This document shows positions 1 to 6,611 of a DNA stretch of 64,000 nucleotides, in pieces. The stretch spans positions 552,914-616,913 of the forward strand of contig NKIR01000001.1 in assembly GCA_002255985.1 (NCBI GenBank). Direction: 5' to 3'. The notes below the pieces were generated by a model. The model searched no databases and was not told the DNA's origin. It saw only the letters and a program-made list of their open reading frames with translations. Each line of letters starts with the position of its first letter. The first letter of the stretch is position 1. Position numbers and translations under genes: made by a program. Source of the stretch: Sphingomonadaceae bacterium PASS1. GTDB lineage: Bacteria > Pseudomonadota > Alphaproteobacteria > Sphingomonadales > Sphingomonadaceae.

Positions 1-91
1 ATGTTCTGCCGGTACCTGTAGCGGTGGTACGCGCTGCACGCTAAAAATTCAACATTTTTGAATATCGTCGCAGATGACCGGATTCAGCGAC

Positions 92-120
92 TTGACCGTG
101 CACGGGCACCAGCATATAGG
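92..120 (+). promoter_or_regulatory. sigma-70-type promoter of the tRNA-Gln gene
   Basis: A TTGACC hexamer at 92-97 and a TATAGG hexamer at 115-120 are separated by exactly 17 bases, which is the classical spacing. The first base of the tRNA lies 13 bases after the -10 box, so transcription would begin just upstream of the mature 5' end. The elements are read by eye; no measured start site supports them. Confidence 0.6.
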
Positions 121-132
121 CCCCTCCTCTGC

Positions 133-206
133 TCCCCGGTCGTCTAACGGTAAGACTACGGACTCTGACTCCGTCTATTGAGGTTCGAATCCTTACCGGG
201 GAACCA
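133..206 (+). tRNA. tRNA-Gln (anticodon CTG)
   Basis: The 74-base cloverleaf closes with a 7-bp acceptor stem (TCCCCGG at 133-139 with CCGGGGA at 196-202), a discriminator A and an encoded CCA tail at 204-206. The anticodon stem is ACGGA/TCCGT and the seven-base loop CTCTGAC places the anticodon CTG at 165-167, which reads the glutamine codon CAG. The T-arm contains the standard GGTTCGAAT. The gene sits at the edge of a region full of insertion-sequence debris, so it is a possible integration landmark, but I found no second copy of its 3' end in the window. Confidence 0.97.
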
Positions 207-571
207 TCATAACATTCTGATATAGTTGTACTTTAATGTTGCAGAGCGACGTTAGTGACGCGCGTTTTTGTTACTTCACTGGCCCATGCAATTTCGTGCC
301 TTTCCTTGCAGTCCCCGCAGCTCCGCGCAACATGGATGCAACATGAAAGCGTTCACAAACGCAGCTGAAATCGGATCAAGAGAGAGAATGCCGGTATTTG
401 GGCCGGAAGCCGACTAGCTGCTTTCGCGAAGTTAGAGCGAGGAGCGGACCTTCAGCCGGGGCCAGGCGATGCCAGCCTTCAACCCATTGAAAGTCCTTTT
501 CCGCTGTCTGAGACGCCGCTATGCTGCGCCGATGCAAGGGGCCGATCTAGGCTTATGGGCGGGGAGATAAG
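207..571. other. intergenic region without a recognisable gene
   Basis: These 365 bases separate the tRNA from a truncated amidohydrolase gene. I see no convincing coding frame, no RNA fold of a known family and no copy of the insertion-sequence ends found further right. The last bases (GGGGAGATAAG, 561-571) form the ribosome binding site of the amidohydrolase fragment. Confidence 0.5.
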
Positions 572-904
572 ATGATGCGTGCTTTTTCTAACTTATGGCT
601 GGCTGCCGGCTTGAATTCGGCCGCTATGTGCGCGACTTCCCCGGCATTTGCCCAAGCCCCAGTCCCGCAGAAGGTCGAGGCGGTGAAACCGCGGGCGGGC
701 GCGAACCCGGCGCCAGCACGGGCGGGCGGCGAAGGTGCAGGGCCGTTCCGCAAAATGGTAATCCGTGGCGCGATGCTGATTGACGGCACCGGCGCGCCGC
801 CGCGCGGACCGGTTGACATCGTTGTTGAGAACAATCGGATCGCGGAGATATTAGACGCAGGCACGCCCGGGCTGCCGATGAAGCAAGGGCGGGAGCCCCG
901 TGAC
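572..904 (+). pseudogene. amidohydrolase, N-terminal fragment cut by an insertion sequence
   Basis: The frame opens with an ATG behind a good ribosome binding site and encodes a signal-peptide-like start (hydrophobic stretch ending near AFAQAP). It continues into the hallmark beginning of metal-dependent amidohydrolases, with VIRGAMLIDGTGAP at about residues 64-77 and VDIVVENNRIAEI after it. Homology stops at codons for REPRD at 904. The next base is the first base of the IS3-family element's terminal repeat, so the remaining residues to the stop at 937 come from the element. The metal-binding His motif and the barrel core are missing. The acyl-D-amino-acid deacylase fragment at 5.5-5.95 kb is of a different amidohydrolase type and is probably not the lost end of this gene. 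Confidence 0.75.
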
Positions 905-933
905 TGTTCCCCGTCAGCACCAATGGCACAGAT
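905..933 (+). repeat. left terminal inverted repeat of the IS3-family element
   Basis: This stretch starts TGTTCCCCGTCAGCACC and ends GGCACAGAT. Its reverse complement matches the right end of the element (2391-2419) at 21 of 29 positions. A near copy, TGTTCCCTGTCAGCACC followed by GATGCACAGAT, recurs in the same orientation at 2830-2857. The element boundary is confirmed by the abrupt loss of amidohydrolase coding similarity at 904/905. Confidence 0.8.
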
Positions 934-989
934 TTAATGTTGTGATTTAAGGAGTGTTTTTGTCTCATCGTAGTGACGAAGGAACGAAG

Positions 990-1367
990 ATGAGACAAAA
1001 ACACTCTGGCCAACCCAAGGCCTCGGCCGAACGTGTCGTAAGGGATATTCGCCGGGCAACACGGCGGCATTTTTCTGCTGAAGACAAGATCAGGATTGTG
1101 CTGGAAGGCCTACGCGGGGAAGACAGCATATCCGAGCTGTGCCGCAAGGAGTGCATCGCGCAGAGTCTCTATTACACCTGGTCCAAGGAGTTCATGGAAG
1201 CTGGCAAGCGCAGGCTTGCGGGCGATACTGCACGTGCAGCCACCAGCGGTGAGGTGCAGGACCTGCGTCGTGAAGCGCGTGCCTTGAAGGAATGCGTTGC
1301 TGATCTGACCCTTGAGAACCGGTTGCTCAAAAAAAGCATGATCGCGGATGGGGACGACGACGCATGA
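990..1367 (+). CDS. IS3-family transposase OrfA (HTH subunit)
   Basis: OrfA supplies the DNA-binding part of an IS3-type transposase. The chosen ATG at 990 follows GAAGGAACGAAG; an upstream alternative lies inside the terminal repeat region. Residues about 20-75 form the HTH_Tnp_1-type domain (RRHFSAEDKIRIVLEGLRG, then SISELCRKECIAQSLYYTW), and residues about 85-118 look like the leucine-rich dimerisation helix (LRREARALKECVADLTLENRLL). The 125-residue length is usual for the family. The 3' end overlaps orfB by ATGA, and a seven-A slippery run lies 32 bases before the stop. Confidence 0.9.
   Translation: MRQKHSGQPKASAERVVRDIRRATRRHFSAEDKIRIVLEGLRGEDSISELCRKECIAQSLYYTWSKEFMEAGKRRLAGDTARAATSGEVQDLRREARALKECVADLTLENRLLKKSMIADGDDDA
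1329..1336 (+). other. probable programmed -1 frameshift site (A7G) between orfA and orfB
   Basis: Seven consecutive A residues followed by G sit near the end of orfA, in the register A-AAA-AAG. A -1 slip here enters the orfB frame, which is open with no stop from the slip site through the orfB ATG at 1364. IS3 elements typically make their OrfAB transposase in exactly this way. I did not work out a downstream stimulatory structure. Confidence 0.7.
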
Positions 1368-2344
1368 GGTACCCAGCCTCGGAGAAGCTCGAGATCATCA
1401 GGATCGTCGAGCAGTCGCATCTGCCAACCAAGATCACACTCGACAAGCTGGGCGTTGCCCGCCGGACCTTCTACCGCTGGTATGACCGCTATCTCGAAGG
1501 CGGGCCGGAAGCGCTGGCGGATAAGCCATCAAGCCCGAGCCGTGTCTGGAACCGCATCCCGAAGGTAATCCATGACCAGATCATCGATCTGGCGCTGGAA
1601 CAGTCCGAGCTGTCACCGCGCGAACTGGCGGTGCGGTTTACCGACGAGCGGCGTTACTTCGTGTCAGAAGCCACGGTTTACAGGCTACTCAAGGCCCATG
1701 ACCTCATTACCAGTCCGGCCTATGTCGTGGTGAAGGCAGCAGGCGAGTTCCACACCAAGACCACCCGACCCAACGAGATGTGGCAGACAGACTTCACCTA
1801 CTTCAAGATCATTGGCTGGGGCTGGATGTACTTGTCGACGGTACTCGACGACTTCTCGCGCTACATCATCGCCTGGAAGCTGTGCAGCAATATGCGCGCC
1901 GAGGATGTCACCGACACGCTCGACATGGCACTAGCAGCGTCAGGCTGCGATCATGCCACTGTCCAGCACAAGCCACGGCTGCTCAGCGACAATGGTCCCA
2001 GCTATATCGCGGGTGAACTGGCGGAATATATCGAAGCCAACAAGATGAGCCATGTGCGCGGCGCACCGATGCATCCGCAAACACATGGAAAGATCGAACG
2101 CTGGCATCAGACACTCAAGAACCGCATCCTACTCGAAAACTACTTCCTGCCCGGCGACCTTGAACAGCAGATCGAAGCGTTCGTCGAGCATTACAACCAT
2201 CAGCGCTATCACGAGAGCCTGAACAACGTAACGCCCGCCGACGCCTACTTCGGCAGGGCAAAAGCCATCATCCAACAACGCGAAAGGATCAAACGACAGA
2301 CTATCGAATATCGGCGCTTGCAACACCGCAAGCTGGCCGCCTAA
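1364..2344 (+). CDS. IS3-family transposase OrfB (DDE integrase)
   Basis: OrfB is the catalytic half of the transposase. Its N-terminal 60 residues carry a second helix-turn-helix (LDKLGVARRTFYRWYDRY), followed by an HTH_21-like segment and an rve/DDE integrase core. The three catalytic acids are visible in QTDFTYF (about residue 143), LSDNGPSY (about 211) and THGKIERWHQ (about 246). Length (326 aa) is slightly above the IS3 norm because of the N-terminal HTH. It starts at an ATG overlapping the orfA stop and is probably translated mostly as a -1 fusion. The frame is intact, so the element may still be active. Confidence 0.92.
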   Translation: MRYPASEKLEIIRIVEQSHLPTKITLDKLGVARRTFYRWYDRYLEGGPEALADKPSSPSRVWNRIPKVIHDQIIDLALEQSELSPRELAVRFTDERRYFVSEATVYRLLKAHDLITSPAYVVVKAAGEFHTKTTRPNEMWQTDFTYFKIIGWGWMYLSTVLDDFSRYIIAWKLCSNMRAEDVTDTLDMALAASGCDHATVQHKPRLLSDNGPSYIAGELAEYIEANKMSHVRGAPMHPQTHGKIERWHQTLKNRILLENYFLPGDLEQQIEAFVEHYNHQRYHESLNNVTPADAYFGRAKAIIQQRERIKRQTIEYRRLQHRKLAA

Positions 2345-2390
2345 TATCAACCCAACTGATGAGGCCAACACTCCGTTAATTTACGCAGCC

Positions 2391-2419
2391 ATCAGTGCCA
2401 AATGTTCTGACGACGAACT
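2391..2419 (-). repeat. right terminal inverted repeat of the IS3-family element
   Basis: On the + strand this reads ATCAGTGCCAAATGTTCTG followed by ACGACGAACT. The first 19 bases recur exactly at 6533-6551. The reverse complement pairs with the left end at 905-933. The element's TAA stop for orfB lies 47 bases inside. Confidence 0.75.
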
Positions 2420-2752
2420 TAACATTGTTGCAGAAATGCCTATCCATTGATCCGGCGCGCTTTCACACAAGCATCGTTGGACCTCAGCGGTTTGGATCGT
2501 CCGCGACAGCAAATCGCGAACAGACTTGCAACGCCGTGACCATGCTAAACATCCCTCTCTGTCGATCCAGAGTTGGCCATCATCGAGCAACGTCCTAGCG
2601 GCTGCATTTGCATGCATGACCTTGCCACTATTATTGGTGATAAAGTGAGCACAATTGTCCGCCTCGAACCATCGGGCTGAACTACTGTCGTTAGTAAATT
2701 CTGTGATTAAAGATGTGGCATTGTTTGATTGCGGCGAAGTAAATGCGTGCAT
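2420..2752 (-). pseudogene. LuxR/HTH-type regulator, N-terminal PAS-like fragment
   Basis: Read leftwards from the ATG at 2752, the frame encodes a PAS-like sensor segment (FITNNSGKVMHANAAARTLL, followed by an acidic/aromatic stretch and RRCKSVRDLL). This arrangement is seen in the N-terminal half of LuxR-family regulators from alphaproteobacteria. After about 110 residues the reading frame runs into the right end of the IS3-family element, which supplies the last dozen residues and a stop at 2381. The C-terminal helix-turn-helix is absent, so the fragment cannot bind DNA as a normal family member would. The assignment rests on pattern only and is moderate. Confidence 0.5.
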
Positions 2753-2829
2753 TAGATGATCTCCAAAAAGGCTTTGCGGATCCGGAGGAATTTAGCGATG
2801 TTCTGGTCGTAACAACGGCCGCCAATTTA

Positions 2830-2857
2830 TGTTCCCTGTCAGCACCGATGCACAGAT
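2830..2857 (+). repeat. solitary left-type IS end (relic)
   Basis: TGTTCCCTGTCAGCACC followed by GATGCACAGAT repeats the left terminal repeat of the IS at 905 with two mismatches and one missing base, in the same orientation. No orfA follows; the similarity ends after CACAGATTT. Together with the right-type end at 6447-6561 it could mark the outer borders of an older, related element whose interior was replaced or lost. Confidence 0.6.
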
Positions 2858-3174
2858 TTGACCGCCCAAGGTCAAATGCAATGTCGTTAGAGTGATTTAG
2901 CGCAAGGCAGACCCGGAAGTATTGGGTCCACAAGCAGACAGCCCGCCAATAGCTTGGGCGCAACGAAAGCCGCCACCTAAGCTAAAATGACTTCAACTAG
3001 CTGCTTAGACCCGTCGAAATATCGAAGCATTTGGATCAAAAGCGTAGCTCCACATCAAAGCGACCTAGTCTTGGAACAAACGCTCCGCTCGCGCGTTTAT
3101 CGGGCAGCGACTTGGTTTTGGAGATACCCATCACCCGGCCACGAAAAGTGATATGGGCACTTTTGAGGGGGGTT

Positions 3175-4665
3175 ATGGTAGACAATATTCTGGAATATAA
3201 TGGCGCCAGCCACAGAATGCGCTGGACCGAGCGTTTCCCCTTATTTGGACATACCCCCATTTTTGGGTTGGCCTGTACCTTAGCCATTGTGGAAATGGCG
3301 TGGCTGCTTCGAATTGCCACGGATACATTGCTTCCTTCGGGGTATCCTTACATCACATTTTTCCCGGCAGTAATCATAACATCGTTTCTATTTGGGGTAA
3401 GACTTGGCAGCCTGTCCGCTGTACTGTGCGGACTAATTGCCTGGTATTATTTCGTCGGGCCCGGCGAAACATTTGGTACCGATGGTGTGGAGGTTGCGCT
3501 CGCCTTTTATGTGTTCGTCGTGGCGACTGATCTGCTGCTCGTTCACGGAATGCAATCAGCCAACAAACAGTTGATAAAAGAACGTGAAATTTCCTTGAAT
3601 TTGGCAAAGACTAAAGCGCGGATACTCGATGAGCTAAAGCGGGGAATGGCAGAAAAGAAGCAGGCTATCGCTGACCTAGAAGACAGCGAGATAACAACGC
3701 ATTTGGCGACGGCAACCTCAGGGATTGGACTTTGGCGATGGCATGTCCCATCCGGTAGAATACATTGGGACCGCGCGATGTTCGAGATTTATGGAGTATC
3801 CCCGACGGTAGACGGTGTCTTGAAATATAGTGACTACATTGGGTACGTTCACCCCGATGATGCTGCTGATCAGGATGCTGTCCTAAAGGACACGGTTACC
3901 CGATGTGGAACGAGTACCCGCGAATTTCGCATCCGGCGAAAAGGCGGCAGCAAAATTCGGCACATTCGCGCGGTGGAAATAGCGCGCGCCGATCTTGACG
4001 GACAAACCCAATGGGTAGTCGGCACCAATCTTGACGTCACGGAGCAGAAGGACCGTGACAGTCATGTCCAATTTCTCATGGGCGAGATAAACCATCGCGC
4101 AAAGAACCTGCTCGCCGTGGTTATGTCGGTAGCCCACCAAACCGGCGGGGCCGACAATGCAGATTTCGTTCGAAAACTCTCAGCGCGTATACAGTCTTTA
4201 TCGGCTAGTCAGGACATACTTGTTGAGAACAAATGGACGAGCGTTGAACTGGAAAATCTGGTTCGTGCACAACTTGACCATTTTAAGGACCTGATTGGAA
4301 ACCGGGTCACTCTTGGAGGTGACACTGTGTACCTGTCACCGGCCGCGGTACAAACAATTGGAATGGCGCTTCACGAATTAACAACAAACGCTAGCAAATA
4401 TGGCGCGCTATCTAGCGACGCTGGTTGTGTTGCCATTACTTGGCAACAGGTACCCGATGCAGCGTCCGGCCGGCTGGTGATGAATTGGCGTGAGTTTGAT
4501 GGGCCGTCGGTCGTTGCTCCGCAAAGCAAGGGCTTTGGTTCAACGGTGACGGGTGAGGTTGTGCGGATGAGCCTCGGTGCCCAAGTCACAACCGATTTTG
4601 CGTCCACAGGATTTTCGTGGCACCTTGATTGCCCCATCGAAAACGTCATCGAAAGCGGCGAATGA
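3175..4665 (+). CDS. membrane HWE/HisKA_2-type sensor histidine kinase with DUF4118 and PAS domains
   Basis: A membrane-bound sensor that should autophosphorylate on His and pass phosphate to a receiver. I chose the ATG at 3175 because GAGGGG lies six bases upstream; a TTG at 3031 would add 48 residues without a clear binding site. Residues about 25-125 form a four-helix DUF4118 module, followed by a coiled coil near 140-175, a PAS_3 fold (GLWRWHVPSG near 187, YVHPDDA near 225), the phospho-acceptor motif NHRAKN with H307, and an ATPase N-box HELTTNASKYG near 400. This is the HWE/HisKA_2 signature rather than classical HisKA. The convergent receiver protein at 4795-5253 is the obvious partner candidate. 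The gene lies between relic IS ends. Confidence 0.88.
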   Translation: MVDNILEYNGASHRMRWTERFPLFGHTPIFGLACTLAIVEMAWLLRIATDTLLPSGYPYITFFPAVIITSFLFGVRLGSLSAVLCGLIAWYYFVGPGETFGTDGVEVALAFYVFVVATDLLLVHGMQSANKQLIKEREISLNLAKTKARILDELKRGMAEKKQAIADLEDSEITTHLATATSGIGLWRWHVPSGRIHWDRAMFEIYGVSPTVDGVLKYSDYIGYVHPDDAADQDAVLKDTVTRCGTSTREFRIRRKGGSKIRHIRAVEIARADLDGQTQWVVGTNLDVTEQKDRDSHVQFLMGEINHRAKNLLAVVMSVAHQTGGADNADFVRKLSARIQSLSASQDILVENKWTSVELENLVRAQLDHFKDLIGNRVTLGGDTVYLSPAAVQTIGMALHELTTNASKYGALSSDAGCVAITWQQVPDAASGRLVMNWREFDGPSVVAPQSKGFGSTVTGEVVRMSLGAQVTTDFASTGFSWHLDCPIENVIESGE

Positions 4666-4794
4666 ATGGGCGCTCAATACAAACCGAACGCCTCATCAAC
4701 GACGTTTGGTACCTTTATGTTCGTAAACAGCACGATCAGAGAAAGTGATTGTTGCTGGAATGTCCGTTCACATCTGACAGCTATTCACCCAGCT

Positions 4795-5253
4795 TTATGC
4801 AGCCGGGTCGCGTTCGAAACTCTCGTCGTCAAACACTTCCAGTTGGTGCGGCTTCGGCAATGTGTCGTCCCCATTCAGGCGCGCGAGAAGGTAGGCCACG
4901 GCGAGCACCATCTCCTCGGGATCATAAGGCTTAGGCATCGAGCCGATCGCCACGGTTTTGGCTGAACTCGCCCGGCTGACCTGTCCGCTGATGAGCAAAA
5001 CCGGTATCCCGAGGCCTTTTAGATGCTTTGAGAGTTCGATGCCATCGTCACCCCTAGCGAGCCGGATGTTGACCAACGCCAGATCCGGCTTTTCAGCTTT
5101 CGCGATTTCAAGCGCCTCGTCCTGACGATCCGTCAAGTCGAGGACCTTGTATCCCGCCTTCTGCAACTCGTCTCGTAGAAGTATTGCCACGAGCACCTCG
5201 TCCTCGACAATCATTAGAGTTTGGATCGCCTTGCTATCTTTTGTGGCCGTCAT
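4795..5253 (-). CDS. stand-alone receiver-domain protein with Asn in place of the phospho-acceptor Asp
   Basis: The 152-residue protein is a CheY-like receiver with no output domain and a short acidic tail (FDDESFERDPAA). Acidic pocket residues are present (VEDE, 16-19), as are the conserved Ser (S89) and Lys in the MPKPYD motif (K108). The expected Asp at the end of beta-3 is Asn62 (ALVNIRL; codon AAC, complement of 5068-5070). It cannot be phosphorylated in the normal way and may work as a constitutive or phosphorylation-independent binding partner. It converges with the HWE kinase gene, 129 bases apart. The frame is otherwise healthy, so this does not look like general decay. Confidence 0.85.
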   Translation of the reverse strand: MTATKDSKAIQTLMIVEDEVLVAILLRDELQKAGYKVLDLTDRQDEALEIAKAEKPDLALVNIRLARGDDGIELSKHLKGLGIPVLLISGQVSRASSAKTVAIGSMPKPYDPEEMVLAVAYLLARLNGDDTLPKPHQLEVFDDESFERDPAA

Positions 5254-5474
5254 AATCGTTCCTCTACTCGTCAGAGTCTCATCGCGTCAGAAGCCGGGCG
5301 CGCGCCCACGGGCGGCTCAATGGCAGGTTAGGGTCGCCTTCCACCCGTGTGACCCGGTATACGCTATGGCAACACGGGTGCCCCGGAGGTCGCGATCGTC
5401 AAAGGGCGAAGGTCGATAACCTTCGGGGCCGCCGCATGGATCAATAATGCACGGCTGCGGGTAAAGTTCCATCC
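5254..5474. other. gap between receiver gene and deacylase fragment
   Basis: These 221 bases hold the upstream region of the receiver gene (its ATG is at 5253) and then sequence without a supported gene. I see no preserved coding from the missing part of the deacylase in any frame. The break point of that pseudogene therefore lies close to 5.5 kb. Confidence 0.4.
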
Positions 5475-5954
5475 TTGAAAAATGCCGCACATTCTCGAGC
5501 GCAAGATTGGAGCGAGGCGCGCGTCGCTTCATTCAACCAGAGCGAAAATGACATTGCGGCGTTCATGCTGCGGCCGTGGGTCGTGACCAGCTCCGACGCG
5601 ACGCTGGGGCACCCGCGCTATTATGGTTCATTTGCGCGCAAATATGCGACCTATGTGAAGGACGAGAAGGTGATTAGCCTTCAAGCCTTCATTGACCAGT
5701 CGACGGCAACAACGGCGACGATGTTTAGTCTTGAAGGGCGTGGGCGCCTAAAGGTGGGGGCGTTCGCTGATGTCATCGCGTTCGACCCGAAAACCTTTGC
5801 GTCGCGCGCCGACTATGGCAATCCGTTTTTGTTGGCGACGGGGATGCGCACGGTGCTGGTCAACGGACAGGTTGCAATCGAGAACGGCGCACCCACCGGC
5901 GTTGCAGCCGGCCGCCCGTTGCCGCGCCAGCCCATAGCCGGAACATGCCGCTGA
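5475..5954 (+). pseudogene. N-acyl-D-amino-acid deacylase (D-aminoacylase type), C-terminal fragment
   Basis: From about 5520 the frame encodes the conserved end of D-aminoacylase-type amidohydrolases. Recognisable parts are the AAFMLRPWVVTSSDATLGHP segment, FARKYATYVKDEKVISLQAF, the small C-terminal beta-domain with GRLKVGAFADVIAFDP, and the family-typical VLVNGQVAIENG. Roughly the first two thirds of the enzyme, with the metal-binding His residues, is missing. The ATG used by the open frame lies in unrelated sequence. It should be inactive. It lies between the relic IS ends, which suggests the gene was cut during rearrangement. Confidence 0.75.
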
Positions 5955-6060
5955 CATATCTGCCATTCTATTAGATGCTTACCCGCTCGATTGAATGTCT
6001 GGTTTCAGGGATTGCTCGCTAGTTATTGAACGGCCGATATTCGGCGTGACGCCGGTTTTC

Positions 6061-6396
6061 CTATAAAGGAGTGCGGTCGCCACGTTTTGCCACAACCCTT
6101 TTATAAAGCCACCTTTTTACGGGTGGGATCAACGCCAACACATCTGGTTCACCAATTCCTTCAATGTCCGCCTCTAGGATGTAACCCATCCCATATTGCG
6201 TATTCAGCCTAATGCCAGACACTCGATCAAGCTGCAGTTTTCTCCGAAGCTGCCCAATATGGTTATCTATCACCCGAGATTCGTAACTGAGAAGTTCCCC
6301 CCAAACCACGGCTGCGAGATGGTTTCGCGAAGTTAACATGTTTGGGTTTCTAGAGATAACCCATGGCATATCGCTTCCGCCGGCCATCGACAGCAA
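6061..6396 (-). pseudogene. OmpR/PhoB-type winged-helix DNA-binding domain, N-terminally truncated
   Basis: The frame matches the C-terminal Trans_reg_C domain of response regulators, with ISRNPNMLTSRNHLAAVVWG, SRVIDNHIGQLRRKL (recognition helix) and the closing hairpin GIRLNTQYGMGYILEA. No receiver domain precedes it, and the frame has only a TTG as possible start. Just upstream (6447-6561) lies the relic right end of an IS, which probably removed the 5' half. A tail of about 35 residues follows the domain. The fragment might still bind DNA if translated, but I treat it as a remnant. Confidence 0.6.
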
Positions 6397-6446
6397 CCAC
6401 CCATGTAATCTTGTGATCTGCCGGGCGACCCCAAACTGAAGACGGC

Positions 6447-6561
6447 GAATATTGGGGCTTGTAACACGACAAACTCGACGCCTAGTATCAACCTGATTGG
6501 TGATACCGATACTTCATTATTATGAAGAAGACATCAGTGCCAAATGTTCTGGCCATGAATA
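6447..6561 (+). mobile_element. relic right end of an element related to the IS at 905
   Basis: This stretch aligns with the right end of the intact IS: first with the last codons of its orfB (GAATATTGGGGCTTG here against GAATATCGGCGCTTG at about 2308), then across the stop and TATCAACC, and finally through an exact 19-base match ATCAGTGCCAAATGTTCTG at 6533-6551. The coding part is decayed, with an early TAA. It shares orientation with the intact copy. The APC permease start codon is about 50 bases further right, so the IS end now forms its upstream region. Confidence 0.7.
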
Positions 6562-6611
6562 GTACCCAAGCCGCAGCGTTTACGTAGGAACCGAATAAGA
6601 GGGGGCAGGAA

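Larger units (their letters stand above)
905..2419 (+). mobile_element. IS3-family insertion sequence, apparently complete
   Basis: The element carries overlapping orfA and orfB and is bounded by imperfect terminal inverted repeats. The left repeat begins TGTTCCCCGTCAGCACC at 905; the right one ends ATCAGTGCCAAATGTTCTG plus ten bases at 2419. Over 29 positions the ends match at 21. The resulting length of 1515 bp fits the IS3 family. The left flank is an amidohydrolase gene and the right flank a LuxR-type gene, and no target duplication is visible. The present position therefore reflects recombination or deletion next to the element rather than one clean insertion. I cannot name the exact IS. 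Confidence 0.85.

Noticed and set aside
133-206. tRNA-Gln as attachment site of an integrated island
   Set aside because: No integrase gene and no repeated 3' end of the tRNA occurs anywhere in the window; the debris next to it is explained by insertion sequences.
5317-5532. Minus-strand frame between the receiver gene and the deacylase fragment
   Set aside because: It overlaps the start of the deacylase fragment, lacks a binding site and has a composition typical of chance frames in GC-rich DNA.
572-5954. The amidohydrolase N-terminus (572-904) and the deacylase C-terminus (5475-5954) as two ends of one gene split by insertions
   Set aside because: The N-terminal part has the LIDGTGAP/DIVVENNRIAE style of exported amidohydrolases, while the C-terminal part is of the D-aminoacylase type; they belong to different amidohydrolase subfamilies.
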